Of a DNA stretch of 64,000 bases, positions 33,077-45,603 are shown piece by piece (position 1 is the stretch's first letter; every line of letters starts with the position of its first letter). Under the pieces are notes generated by a model. It was not told the DNA's origin. It did no database searches and saw only the letters and a list, made by a program, of their open reading frames with translations. The DNA is taken from assembly GCA_019137255.1 (NCBI GenBank), contig WPDH01000280.1:248001-312000 (forward strand), given 5' to 3'. Source of the stretch: Corinectria fuckeliana (Eukaryota > Ascomycota > Sordariomycetes > Hypocreales > Nectriaceae). The position numbers and the translations under genes were made by a program.

Positions 33077-35825
33077 CTAGGAAAAGTGCATTTGTTGGTC
33101 GTACGACGGAGGGTTCCCACCAGGGTGCAGCTGACCCCATCGTGGCTGTTGCTGTTCTTCAGAATCCATAGTGTTACGTTGAGACTGGGCTAGTGGAAGA
33201 AGGAAACCAGAGGGGTCATCGACTCTTGGACTTGGAAGAGAGTTGCCCATCGGCAGCCTTGAACCCGACGGCTGAAAGGAGAGCGGCCGCTTGCGATAGC
33301 CACGGAGCGAAACCCCTCGAGAGAGCTGCGCAGATTCATATCCGTCAAATGCGCTGGGTATACCCTGAACACCGCCCTGCGTGATTGCCGGTCCCTGAAT
33401 GGGCTGAGGGCGAGAAGCGGTCCGTGGCAAAGGCCGACGCTGGCTAAGTGTGTTTGATGTCGCTGAAGTTGGTGGTGCTGTGCGATGCGATGACGGTGGC
33501 GATGGTGGCAGGTATTGAAGCCTCTGGGCAATTCGCTGGTCGATAAGGGATATTACTCTCTCAGTCATTGACGCAATGATGACGTCCGACTGAGACGGTG
33601 AGATCTCGATGTGTTGTGTCGACGATATCGATGCCGATGCCTCGGTACTTCGCGCCTGTGTGCGACGGCGCGATCTTTGTTGCTGTCTGCCTTGCGATGC
33701 GGTTGGTGCCAGTGGGACAGGCGCAGGCGCAGAGACTGGCGTAGGAACTGACACAGTGACTGCTGCGGGAATTGATGAAGTTACAGGCGCAGGGACAGAC
33801 GCAGGAGCAGACGCATGAGCAGACGTGGCAACAGACGTGGCAGCAGACGTGGCAGCAGACACAGGAACCGGGCCTGGTACAGGAATAGCCGTGTTCTGTG
33901 GCTGTCGCCTCTGAGCGATGATCTGTGCATGGCGAACTCGACGATACGGGTTATTTTCAGGCTGCCCTTATTAGCATGCGAAGCCGAAAGGGATTCTCAT
34001 TCGATACTCACAAGCTCTCGACGAAGTATCCAGTTGTTGTCCCACAAAGCAAGCTCCAGTGGATTTGCGACCGAGACCTCACGTTGCTCTCCCTGGCCCT
34101 GACACAATAAATAACGAAGGATTGTGTGGCTGCACGGAAGCCCGTATTGCGCGCTGAAGCTGTTGCTACAAGGCGCTAAGCCCCTGTTTTGGGGGTCCAG
34201 CAACGACGCTCTAACTTTGTGGAATTGCTTGTGAACTAGACGCAGGCTCTTCCAAGAGACTCTCCTGACCGAGAGTGGGAACAGCGCCTGACAAAAGACA
34301 GCCTCGGCTCGGAGCGACTCAACGCTGCATTGCGCGTCGTAGGTGTCGAAGCAGACTTTGTAGTGCACTTTGACAGAATTGAAGAGCTCCAAGAGGTTAA
34401 GTTTGTGGTGTTTTTTAAAGCTCCGATTGCTAAAATGCTGTTCGTCTGATGGCGTCGTTGTCTGTTGTCCGTAGTTGCGGTAGAATTTGGTGTAGGCGCG
34501 AGCCCATTGGGGAGCAATTGTGATGTAAGTGTCACGGAGATAAGACACCAGATCTGCATCAGAAAGTCAGTCCTTGTAGCTCTCCTGCACTTACGGACCA
34601 TAAGAATTCACTGACCTGCCTGTGAGGTCCAGTCTGCTTGAAGGTCAAGCCACCGTTCTCCGAAGGCGTGAGCTGTTGGGGCATGCATCACCAGCTTCCA
34701 GGACTTCAAAAAATCGTTTCTCGTGAGACCAGCTGGCCTTTCCTCATCTAGGTTGCTCTCCTCGTCTATCATGTTCGGGATACTCATGACTTGTTCGCCA
34801 GCAGAATCTGGCTGGCCGAACCAACGCTCGCGGGTGGCTTTGATGACGGTCCTTCCAATGTGCCACAGACACAGCTGTAGCTGCGTCTCTGGAAACACAG
34901 TGTTGACAACATGAAGCGATTCCGGAGAGTCGTAGTGGTTAATGATGACATATGGGAAGAAGGTGCTCGGCTCAAGTCGCTTGAGTGTCGCAAAGTCGGA
35001 AAGCCTTGTTTTTAGGTGGTTGAGAACCCAGAGAAAAAAGTCCTCGCTTTCATCCGTGGACAGGGCGTAGGCGAGGGGAAAGACGGTACCGAGAGATATT
35101 AAACCGTTGATTTCGAGTAGCTTAAGCCCGTAACGATTGCTATTGTCGTTGACATCGAACATCAGAAGGTGGGAGTAATGTTCCCACATCCGGAACTCCT
35201 TATCGATGAGAACGAATTGATATTGTAGGCAATCAGTGTCGTCGAACTTTTCGTGGTGGACATATTTGTCTCTGTCGAGCTGAGCAACAAACTAGTCAGT
35301 AGGAGCACGGCCGGCTCTTTCTTTCTGCTGGAGCCACCATCGGACATTCCAGACGTCTCGTTCCGTGATGTGAAGATTAGGCTCGTCAGCCTCGAGCGCC
35401 TCCCGAATCGCCCGAGCAGAAAGTCCGGAATCACGGGTTTGCGCCTCGACCTCGCGGATATGTCGCTGTGTGAGTCGGCGGTGCTCGGGAAAAGAGGACG
35501 GGCTCCTAGGATCGTGGTTGTGCCGACCGCACATGACGGTTACGTACCACTGGTCATCGAGAAGCCTGCGCTGGACCAGCTTGAGCTTGAACGGGCAGCC
35601 GGTCTTGCGTGTTTTGGACTTGCGGATGCCGGCTGAGTTCTTGGTGTACGGGAGGCCGCCGCAAGCGCACACGACCTCGTATCGGCGAGGAAATCCATTG
35701 GCGTAGTTGCTGGGCCTGGAGCGCACCACAGCGTAGCCCTGGTCCCGAGCCTATTCCTGGAGGACCTCAAAGGCAATCTCGTGGCTGACGAATCCTTCGG
35801 GAAGGTTGGGTGGCTCGAGAGGCAT
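33077..35825 (-). mobile_element. Mutator-like element (Hop type), transposase broken by two amber codons
   Basis: The transposase can be read from ATG 35825 in three exons: 35825-34616, 34553-34012 and 33961-33077, a multiple of three totalling 878 codons. It has a FAR1-like zinc-binding start (YEVVCACGGLPY ... GCPFKLKL), a MULE catalytic domain (LLMFDVNDNSNRYGLKLLEI; LQLCLWHI) and a SWIM-like CSNSFSAQYGLPCSH motif. A low-complexity Ala/Ser/Thr/Pro/Val tail follows. TAG stops interrupt it at 35750-35752 (LQE*ARDQGYAVV) and 35292-35294 (APTD*FVAQLDRDKY). Both lie where Trp (TGG) would fit, as expected from CA-to-TA change on the other strand (RIP). Both introns have clean GTCAGT or GTGAGT donors. 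Terminal repeats were not found. Confidence 0.85.
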
Positions 35826-36608
35826 CGTGAAAGCAGCCGAGTGTGTGTCGTTGCATTTAGCGTTATGTTAGTCCGATTGTCCCAACACCCAAAGACCATC
35901 ATTGGCGGGCGCGCAGTCTAGGTAGGTATCCAGATAATCTAGCCTAAGCAGTTGACAGAACGGTCTTTCAGAGAGGACAGTCTGAATAGCGGCCGACCAC
36001 AGCGCAGCTCACAAGGACCCGTGGAGGTCGGACGCCCGGGACGATAATAGGGCAAAAAAACGGCTATACCGCTTCGCTAACGTTGAAAAGAGTAAGGTGT
36101 GACTAGCAGGAACTGCGGCCGTTGGAGGCTGACGAGGTTCTCGCCAAAGGAAGTTGAAGCGTTGATGTGATGAAACGGGGGGACAAATTGAGGCGACGGT
36201 CTCGAAATAGGGATGGAGTCATGTGACTCAGCACAGTGATTTACTACACCGAGGCACACCGAGCTGTGAACACAGTACCCGCAGGATCAATAACCCGCCA
36301 AATTATGTCGGGTGTTTGTGTGAAGCGCTACAGATAAGTCATAGACTAGGCCATCTATACTTGGTACGTTTTGTTCTCTGCGAGTTTGAGTATGTGACTA
36401 TAGTGAATTAATCCAGGCTATTAAAGTGTAGATATCTAAGTCAAGGCTCAACCGAGTCGGAAGCAACAGCTAACAAGCCCCGGCTCAAATATGTATGACC
36501 TTGTCTGACAATCTGTGTTTTCCACGCAAGTAACTCTCTGAAATATCCCTACCGTCTCCTGGGATCGGTCTGTACATAATCCTCCAAGGCAACGAGTGCC
36601 TGCCTCCC
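35826..36608. other. Intergenic, no gene seen
   Basis: Probably the 5' flank of the Mutator-like element and the 3' region of the small membrane-protein gene. No conserved frame, and no clear terminal inverted repeat. Confidence 0.4.
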
Positions 36609-37489
36609 TTACATAACGGTACACAGAGTCGCCGCGGCCGCCGCAATGCCCGCGACGCCTGCGGCCATTTGCAGCATATTTACTCCTCCGCCGCCGCCCC
36701 TGTTTGGCGCATACTCGATAGCCCTTTGTGGTCGAGCCCCAGCTAAGGCGTGGCCGGCGTAGTCCAGGGCGCCCACGAGCTCTCCCATAGCCTCCACCGT
36801 ATGAAAACTGTGCGTTGCAATCGCGAGGGCAACGGTGCCGGCCGCCTCCTCAATACTCCCAGCTATGCGGTCTGCGGCTGCAAATCCCTGGTCGGCGTTG
36901 TATCTGACGGCCTCGGCGTGGTTGTTGATGCTCTCGCTGATCAGGCCGGCCCCGTGCAGGATCGCGCAGCAGATCCACAGAAGTCTAGCGAATGGAGTCT
37001 AGGGACGTGAGAGAAAGAATGTCAGCTTGTTCTTTTCTTCATTTCGTCTTCTTAGCATCTGCTGCTTGATTGTAGTGTAGGTGACTGGACAGCAATCTCT
37101 ACCAAGGCCAATGGAGAAGGGGAGGAAGTGGGTTCAACAGCTTAACGCCTAAGTGAACAACATACAATTGAGTTCGCCGGCTGAGCTGAAAAGAGTGGTG
37201 ATTGCATGATATACTCGAGTTCCTGTAATTATATTTCTCGGAATTCATATCGCTTTGAACGGGATTGGTGACTCACCCATTCTGCGGCCAGTATATGCAC
37301 GCAGCATACCACCCAGCGGACAAAGCGGTTGAATTCCCAGCGCACCATCCAAAAATACATCCAAGCTAAAGACAGGACCAAGTGAAGACACCAGTAGCCA
37401 TCATGTACACCGGTAGGCTCGGCAGCCGGAGCACCTTTGGTGTACTTGAAACCATAGGGCGTTTTGTAACCCTCGTCCTTTCGAGCCAT
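36609..37489 (-). CDS. Small membrane protein of unknown function
   Basis: Two exons, 37489-37277 and 36998-36609, are joined in phase 0 by a GTGAGT...TAG intron and give 200 residues. No family is recognised. The N-terminal part is polar, then hydrophobic aromatic segments follow (HLVLSLAWMYFWMV; FVRWVVCCVHILA; LLWICCAILHGAGL). An amphipathic alanine-rich helix comes next, then a Gly-rich GGGGG linker and a final Ala-rich hydrophobic helix (MAAGVAGIAAAAATL). Three to four membrane-associated helices and no signal peptide suggest an integral membrane protein. Frame and splice signals agree, so I consider it real. Confidence 0.65.
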
Positions 37490-38961
37490 TTATTCTTCTC
37501 GGCTACGCTGCCGTGGCCGTAGAGTCAGTCGGATGCTGCTAGTAACCGTATGGAATGTTAATAGAGGTAAACTTTGTGATGAGCAGCAATGTTGCAAGAT
37601 CAAACCCTGCCCCCGGGGGATGCAGTGTCACATAAGTAGAATCCAGGATCGAGGATGCATCCGGTGAGGGAGGTGTAAGCGCTACTTTCTGAATACTTGA
37701 AAATGAAACTTTGATCTACCACTCGCTCACACACGCTGCCCTGTATTAGTTGCCTTCTTCTGAATCTGCTGGAGATTAGACGAACCCTCCAATTGCACCG
37801 TAAGCCTCTTAAATGAACGGCATCAACATCCACTCAGATATGCCTAGGCGAGCAATTCCCCGCAGTAGGGTATCCAGGGCAAACGTGGGCTATCCAGTAA
37901 AGTAATAGCCTCATAATTGAAAATGGTGTGGGATCGGCATATCGTACCCAAATGGGAAGCTAGTGACAGCCTGGTCAGCATATTCCACTCAGCCCAGCAA
38001 CGCCGGCGGGCGCATTCTTCCTTAAAAACGATAGCTTATGTTTGTGGCTGGCCTGGGCTGAGTGATGTGTTTTGGGTGATTATGTCTTGGTAGACAAGTG
38101 TTGTATGCTGTGGAGAGGCTTGTGCGTTGCATGTCACGCATCAGACCGTAAACCTGGTGAACGGTCGGTCTTGCCTTGGGTGGAAGCCCGGTGTCCTTTG
38201 GCATATTGGCTTGGCAGTCAGACCTAGTATCACATTCGCCTAACTTGTATAAAGTAATTCTACAGGGAAATGGTCTACTAGTCGGAAGTACTGTGTGATC
38301 TCTCCCTCCTTTGGAGTACGCTATGGTCCATCGAACCGTCAGATAGCTGACCCATACCACGGCAGATTCTCTCCACCCGATCCCGCGCGTGACTTATTAG
38401 AGGCGATTGCTCCACGGGAGAAAAGGAGAAGGCAATGAGAGCAATCAGGCCACGTCAGAGTGAACCGGGTACGTCGGCAGCGCGTCTGCAAACAGCTTCC
38501 CAGTAACACAGAGCGACACGTCAGAACGGGGACGAAGCAAATATGGCAAAGTGTCAAGACTGCATGACTCATTCATGCAAATAGCACCGTCACACAGAAC
38601 CTAGAGTTATATATTTGTCTACTTAGAACATGACTGTCACTGCTTTAGCTTCGGTGCTTGCGCATTGAGGACATGGCAGAAAAGTATTCACTCGTTTCTG
38701 TCCGGCGTCTTGTACATCCGCCAGGTCCGAATGCCGGTCTGCGCCCGCCAGTAATGAGAGTAACGTAGGCATCCGCCAGGTTTCGAGTCTTCCCGCTCCA
38801 TCGCAACCAAGACGGCGAGACCACGACCGAGCATGCATTCGAGCATGGCGTCGGGCCGAAAATGCTTTGGGTTTAAAGTGGCGATAGACTACCTAGTTCC
38901 CATTGTTGACGAGTCAGCGACCTCGAGATACTCTACATCTACAGACAATAACAACGCCTCG
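37490..38961. other. Intergenic, no gene seen
   Basis: About 1.5 kb with only short frames lacking recognisable domains. Confidence 0.4.
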
Positions 38962-39208
38962 TTACCCTCCTGCTCCGTCGCCCGGTCTTCCGGTCGACTG
39001 GAGGCCGAGGACGGACATCATATGCCTGACATTGTATGCGAACTAGCAATGTTATCTGATCTAAGCTATAATGACACGTACCACTCACAAGTTCAGCTGC
39101 ATCGTATATGCTCACTGATTTTCTGGTTGTTGGATCCTGGGAGAACAGCAGCAAGCCAAAGCCAGCAGCAATAATCGCAGACAGATGAGAGGCACAAATG
39201 CCAAGCAT
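38962..39208 (-). CDS. Possible 66-residue hydrophobic-start miniprotein
   Basis: Exons 39208-39089 and 39042-38962 with a 46-nt GTGAGT...TAG intron would encode 66 residues. The first 20 residues (MLGICASHLSAIIAAGFGLL) form a hydrophobic helix or signal anchor; the C-terminus is Gly-rich. A plus-strand frame overlaps it at 38833-39174. No family is recognised, so this is a tentative call resting on splice signals alone. Confidence 0.28.
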
Positions 39209-39427
39209 CCCTTATCAATCTAGCGGGGATCGTGCGCAACCGGAGCTCCGCTCATATTAGCTAAAAGTTCGAATGATTGAGCACTAAAATGACTTGTGAA
39301 TTTCTTCCTCCAACTTCCGTCGTCAATTACATACTCACCCCAATAGCTACACTCTCCTTGATTCTCTTAAAATCTAGTCTATCAGCCATCACCTTCACAA
39401 CTGTGCGTGCCATCCCGCCATCCCCCA

Positions 39428-41824
39428 ATGGCTACGTGCCTTTGCAGCACCATCAGCCAGCTGGCAGAAGACTTCGACGATGCCAAAGCCAAGCAGCTCC
39501 TCCCTGCTCTGAACCAGCATCTAGCAGCAGTTCGGTCGATCCTAGCCAAGTCGAAGCCATCAGCCCGGGATGTTCAATACAGCATCACATCGAACAACCA
39601 ACGGGCAATGAAGGTCTTGTCCGTTCGCACAGTCGACATGACGCCAGTGAATCAAGTCTGCGAGAGGTTCAAAGACAACTTGGACGGTTTCTGGGTGCCG
39701 TCTGACAGCTCTGTCCACGCGGAACTGAGGCGACGAATCGCATGCATCGCGATATTTCTCAGATCGAGACTAGATCCCGAGGCTTCGATTCCACCTCATA
39801 TTTCTAGGTCCATTCAAGGGCAGCAAATCGCGGAGCTTCGGTACGCCGGCAAAAAGTATATCAAAATAGCACGTAAACTTGGTGGCATCGGATCGGTCTT
39901 TTGTCTGCCGTTGGACATCCCCTTCTCAACGTAAGTAGTTGCCAAAAGCTTATTGCCAATACTTACAAGACTAGCTATGAGAGATATGTCAATATAGACG
40001 ATAAGAAGATCTTCAGTCATCTGAAATCTGTAATCTCGAATGCCAAATGCCATAGTGACCTTGTGCAGCGCTTGATATCAAGCCAGCTCAATGGTAGGCC
40101 CATCCTGTGATATCTCTGCACTGATTGGTTCACTGCCTGACCATCTTAGATCCTCTCTACCGGCCTCGTACCACAACCTCTTCCCCGAATATGGAGATGT
40201 TCTCCCAGATTCAGACCAGCTACTCCTTCTGATTCACGCTCTCGGGGGCCACGAGGTTCCTGCCACCGTCCTCGAAAGTGTACGCCTTGCTCAAAGACGC
40301 TGGAATTGCAGCGGAGAAATACAAGGCATCTACGCTAAAGAGTTTGGCCTTCCTACCGGACTTGTGAGTCTCTTATCGGACGATAATCGTCTCTCCCAGG
40401 CCTCTACACGCCCAGAAATCACCAACGGCCACCTGGAAGATGGTACCGTCACCTGGTCTATTTGCTCCAAAGAAACGTCGGCATTATCGAGCACTCTTCT
40501 TCCCGAAGTAGGGGATGATTTGGCTGCTATGGCGCTGAGGTTTATTTGCTTTGCCTGCCCGCCCTGCTACGAGGGTAACACTACTTGGTATGGCCAACGC
40601 CTCACGTTGCAGCTCACCGCTTACACCTTCTGCAGGTCGCTACATCTAAAAATGTCTATCTGGAGGTTGCTAGACCAAGCCACGGAGCGGAAGAAAATCC
40701 CGCCAACTCTCAAAAGCCATGCCATCGAGGCGCTCCTGTACTTTGCCGAAAGAGACTCCTTTACTATCCGTCGCCTCGCCGTCGAGCGAGCTAGGGGCCT
40801 TCTCCGCAAATCCATGCCCTATTACCTCCACGCATCAGTAGCTCTGTTCCAAAGCATTCTTTGTCGTCTAGATGGAGACCTCGCCAAGTCCGACACCAAG
40901 ATACGGGAATTTTACTCAAATGCTCAAGATCCCGTCAGTCGGATCGACAATGCACTGAGGGGAAGGATTCATATCTCCGGGATTGAGAATAAGATCCAGC
41001 GTTCTGATGACAACGTCGCGTCGTGTATCTACGGCTGGCAGGGGGAGCATCCGTTATCCAGTCTTGAAATCGAGTTGACTCGGAGAGTGCAGAGCACAGC
41101 GGCGCGGTTCTTCCAGTCCATGGGGGACTTTAAAACAGCTCGGGCTTCATTGGATCAATACCTGTCGCTAAATCCAGCAGAGCCAGTTCGACCGAACAGT
41201 CGTCGTCTTATCGTTGGCAGGCTCGCGGACATGTACTGCGAGCTACAAGAGTACCGAAATGCGGTCGACCTCGTGCAGCCTGAGCTGAAGAGTCTCAGCG
41301 ACTCTGAGAAGAAAAGTCGGCCTGTCCGACGACTGTTACTGGCATCGGTAGAGTACGACATTGGCCAGGGAAAGTTAGATGTTGCAGAAGCAACACTCCA
41401 AGAGCTTTATACTGAGCCCCTCAGCCTGGAGGACATTACCGACCAGCTTCTGCACATGCGAAGTCTGATGGCTGCAGCCCGTTGTGCTCACGAACAACTC
41501 AACTTTGACGAAGCCCTGCGACGTTGGAGGTTTGCGCTGCAGGAAATCGAGCAGCTTCTCAGCTTCAAGTTTAGGCACGGCTTCACCGCAGCCATCATCT
41601 ACTTATCCATGGCCCACGCCCAACTGATGATCGGTGACAAAGCGAGCGGCAGGCAATCGTGGGCCATGGCTACGGAGATATTCAGGAGCGAGAGATGCGA
41701 GTACTGGATCCCGATTGTCGCTACCGTGTGGTTGCGGAAGATTGTCAGCGCGATTTATGAATTACAGGGCTGGTCGTTCCGTATGATGCTGCCGGGCAGG
41801 AAGCCAGATGTCACTTGGCCCTAA
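39428..41824 (+). CDS. TPR-like helical-repeat protein of unknown function
   Basis: Exon 1 (39428-39930) joins exon 2 (from 39975) across a GTAAGT...TAG intron. Exon 2 must end near 40106 to join the long exon 3 (40150-41824) in frame, which requires a 44-nt GTGATA...TAG intron at 40106-40149. That small intron is the weak point. The product would be about 770 residues. The C-terminal third has helical repeats of TPR type (MGDFKTARASLDQYLSLNP; LQEYRNAVDLVQPEL; QLNFDEALRRWRFALQEIE). No catalytic domain, signal peptide or membrane segment is seen. Relatives are probably fungal hypothetical proteins; TPRs suggest a protein-binding scaffold. The stop at 41824 is clear. Confidence 0.65.
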
Positions 41825-42245
41825 GACTCCTCTGTTTCGTATCTGTGAATAGTTCAAGTGTTCATACTGCAAATAACGATAACGGTGTCTATCAATATCA
41901 GACTAGGGCGAAGCACGTTCCGGTTCGAGATGAAGGCTTGAAATGGGTTGACGGACAACTCTATCAGCTCAACCCTTCATACATTTCTAAGGCTCCTAGT
42001 ACCTAAGCTTCGTTAACTTGCAACTCTTCTCCTCCCCCAGTACTCAAACAAGTGTCGGGAATAGAATGCAGCGGAGCTTGTGGTTGTGTCCCGAGATCCA
42101 AGAGACAGTTCCCCCGCACACGCATCTAAGTAGCAAGCCTCGGAGTAAGCATCGGCAATACATGGATATCCGACACCCCATGCCTTGTGCCCCTGGCCAC
42201 CGACCCCCACAATCCGATTATCTGATGGCGAAATGAAAGTCATGT

Positions 42246-42348
42246 CCCTCACGGTGAGAAATATGCATGAAATTATTCTGTCAACTGACAGCCAGGGGGA
42301 TGGGTGGGTCTCGCGGTTTTAAGCAGCCCTCTTTCTCACCGTGAGAAA
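42246..42348. promoter_or_regulatory. Palindromic GTGAGAAA sites upstream of MFS gene 1
   Basis: TTTCTCACCGTGAGAAA at 42332-42348 is a perfect 8-bp-arm palindrome. CTCACGGTGAGAAATATGCA at 42248-42267 is a second copy with one shorter arm. Both lie 300-410 bp before the start of the downstream transporter. The same palindrome followed by TATGCA recurs at 44993-45015 upstream of the next transporter. They could be operator-like regulator sites or ends of small transposons. The rest of the 41825-42651 gap holds nothing recognised. Confidence 0.5.
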
Positions 42349-42651
42349 ACAGCTCCAACAAAGCCCTCGCTGACCGGGGTTTCAAGACCGGGTTCCGCAC
42401 AGCAGCCAACGCTAGAGGAATCGGCCGCGAGTCTTGGCGAACTCCTGGGATGAGTAGGATGAGGTTGGCGTCGCCGATTCTCGGGACAGAGGCAGGATAG
42501 ACGCGCAAAGAGCTGCCTCGTTGCTTAAGCTTCCTCTTTTTTTTATATATCACTTGTTCTAGCGACACGTGCTAGCTATGAAGTATCCTTTGCGCTGAGG
42601 CGACTTTTGCTTCGAACACCCATGCATTGAGGCGACGTGAAAACCGCCAAG

Positions 42652-44401
42652 ATGACCTCGCCGTCACATCGCCGCCGCACCGCTGGCGACTCACCACCAC
42701 CCTCCGATGAAGAGTCGCCTCTTCTCGCAGACCAGCAACGGGACACGGGGTACCTGAAGCTGGCAACGCAAAGCGAAGCAACAAAGGACTCCCTCGAAGC
42801 AGCTCAGAAGACAACGGAGCCTGTCTCTTGGGCGTCGATACCTCGGAAGGGCCAGCTCGCCATCATGGTCTTTGCGCGCCTCGCGGAGCCCTTGAGCGAG
42901 AGGTCCCTCACGTCGTACCTCTTCTACCAGCTGAAGTGGTTCGACCCGGCCTTGGGGGACGCGGAAATCGCCCGCCAGGCCGGCTACCTCACTGCCGTCT
43001 TCGCTGCTGCCCAGTGCATCACGTCCATGTGGTGGGGGCACGCTGCCGACAGTCCTCTGTTCGGCCGGAAGCGCGTCTTGATCGTTGGCCTCGTGGGCAC
43101 AACGCTCTCTGCAATTGGCATGGGATTCTCGACTTCGATATACTTTGCATTCTTCTTCCGGTTTCTGGCCGGTGCGCTCAACGGCAACGTCGGCGTTCTT
43201 AGAACCATGGTGTCCGAGGTGATTCTCGACAAACGGTACGTGCTAACAGGCTTCTTATATACCGGCACTCTGACAAGTCCAAAGATACCGGTCTCGCGCT
43301 TTTCTTCTGCTACCAATGTGCTTCAATGTCGGTGTCATCATCGGACCGCTCCTCAGCGGCTTCCTCGCAGACCCGATCACCTCGCTTCCTGGCATTTTCG
43401 GTCCTGGATCGTTCCTTGGCGGCGAGAACGGCGTGAGATGGATGGCCAACTTTCCATACGCGCTACCGAATCTATTTTCTGCCATGGTTCTGATCACCGC
43501 GGCCTTTGGGATCATCCTAGGACTCGACGAGACACATCCGCTCCTACGGCACCAACCGGACCGTGGTCGCCAGCTTGGCAAGTTTCTAGCTCACAAGTTA
43601 TTGAGAAAACAGACAGACAAGTACTCTTATGAGCCACTTCAGACTGAGATTAACTGCGATGGGGTCATCACAGCTCCGAGCATTGATAATGAAGACGAAC
43701 CGACACGGCATTCACCAGAGCCGATGAAGGAACGACCGCCATTCCGATCTATATTCACAAAGAACGTATGCATCACGCTACTTCAACACTTTCTTCAATC
43801 CCTCCACGTCTCTGCATTCAACGCCGTTTTCTTCGTCCTGCTGCCAACTCCGAGGGCAGAGAACTCGATAGTCAGCCTGCCGTTCCGCTTCACGGGTGGT
43901 CTTGGGCTTTCCAGCAGGAAGGTCGGTCTGGCGAACACCATCATCGGCACGGTGGGAATCCCTCTGCAGCTGTTCCTGTATCCCCGAGTCAACGACCGTC
44001 TGGGCGTCTTGTCGTCCTACCGCGCCTTCCTGCCTCTAAGCGTTGTGGCGTACTGTGTGGTGCCGTACCTCGTCCTGCTCCCGACCAAGGCTCTAGTCAT
44101 TTGGTGCTGCCTCACAGTGGTGCTGTCGCTGCACGTTGTTTCGCGGACTTTTGTTGGGCCAGCGACGATGATCTTGGTGAACGAATCGGCTCCGACTCCC
44201 ACACTGCTCGGCACGGTTCATGGGTTTGCGTCAAGCACCTCGAGCGCTGCGCGCATCATGGGACCGACCATCGGAGGGGCTGTTCTCGGCTGGGGGTTGG
44301 CGAACAACTTCGTCGGGATGCCGCTGTGGGGGATGGCTGTTGTTGCTGTGATAAACTGGGTGCTTCTTCTCTGGGTGAAGGATGTTGATCTACATCGTTG
44401 A
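42652..44401 (+). CDS. MFS transporter, ZIFL/DHA1-like
   Basis: Exons 42652-43235 and 43285-44401 (49-nt GTACGT...AAG intron with a GCTAACA branch site) give 566 residues. The hydrophilic acidic N-terminus is followed by about twelve membrane helices. The MFS signature GHAADSPLFGRKRVL lies between helices 2 and 3, and a long charged cytoplasmic loop (KERPPFRSIFTKN) divides the halves. The ARLAEPLSERSLTSYLFYQ start of the core is typical of fungal relatives of plant ZIFL and yeast YCR023C. It is a proton-driven efflux candidate at the plasma or vacuolar membrane with unknown substrate. ATG 42652 was chosen; the frame upstream opens only with GTG. Confidence 0.9.
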
Positions 44402-45603
44402 TTGTATACGGAGATGGGTCAAGCCAGTGTTTGTACAATAGTACTGCCGAATCTGTTTGAGTATTCTCTCAAAGTCGACAGCCGGATTCATAATAGAACA
44501 GTCCAATTTATTGACTAACACCCTAAATCGATACCTCTCTCTTTATCATTTCCAGGTAAAACGACCACCGATACAGTTACGCGGGGAAAGCTTTCCGTCG
44601 ACCACCTCGGCCAGCAGGTGTCAAGATGGTTGCGCCCATCAGCCCATTATCAGATACCAGTTGGCGCTGGAAAACAAGTTAGAGAATCCTACATGCAGTA
44701 TTTTAGAAGTATCCATGTCTTTCTGAGTCTGCACACCCTTCGCAGGACCGACATCGGCATGTCACCGCAGGGAAGTGGTGGAGCGATGCAGTGGACCGTC
44801 GAATTCGATATCAACTTCCGGGGTAACGTAGGTCTTGACGAAGACCTACGATCGTTGTACGGAATATCTAGCCTGATTGATTTGCTTAAGTAGCTAAACC
44901 TTTCACTCTAAACTGTTAGAAATTGGAGCTACGGAGAACGCTACGCTCACAAGCTTCTGGATCCCTGTCGACCAGGGTTCCGTCCTGTTGTTTTTCTCAC
45001 AGTGAGAAATATGCAGCCTCTCGACCCTTGCCACTCACTTCCTTGGAGCAAATTGCCTCATGGTATTCATCCTGTGGATAACTTTGACCAGCCACCGACC
45101 AATAAACACCTCGCTCTGTCACCAACAGGCTCAGCCGTTAGTTAATTCTCCACTTAATGCGTTTAAGATAGCCAGACAGCCAGCCTAAGACGAGCCAGAT
45201 CCCACCCGTCGAACCCAAAAAAAACCCAGATGCCCCAAAGTATTAATCAGATGGGCTTTGACGACGCTGTTGGGCCGGAGGATGCTCGGTCCTTCGGGTG
45301 AAGGTAACTCGGTTCTCACAAGCCTGCCTTTAAGCGCATCTTATCAATCTGATATGCCCCATGCGCGGTGTCCCTTGTCTCCACCGGCGAGTCATTTCGT
45401 TGCCGGATCATCGATGGGTAGGGGAGTCCCTGCGTCTGGAGGATTCATAAAGGCTGTGCAGGCCGGCTCTGTTTTTTTTTTTTTGCTTCCACCGTATGCC
45501 TCATTAATTGGATCAGACAGCCTCGCAACCCTTTTTTGTCTCTGCAGTTTCCCCCTTGACTGAGACTCTTTGCGCCTTCATTGCTTCGCTCGCAGCTTCG
45601 CAA
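44402..45603. promoter_or_regulatory. Upstream region of MFS gene 2 with a shared palindrome
   Basis: This 1.2-kb gap contains TTTCTCACAGTGAGAAA at 44993-45009, followed by TATGCA, matching the sites at 42248 and 42332. Frames around 44457-44893 have no recognised domain. A run of T at about 45470-45484 and pyrimidine-rich sequence precede the start codon. Confidence 0.45.
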
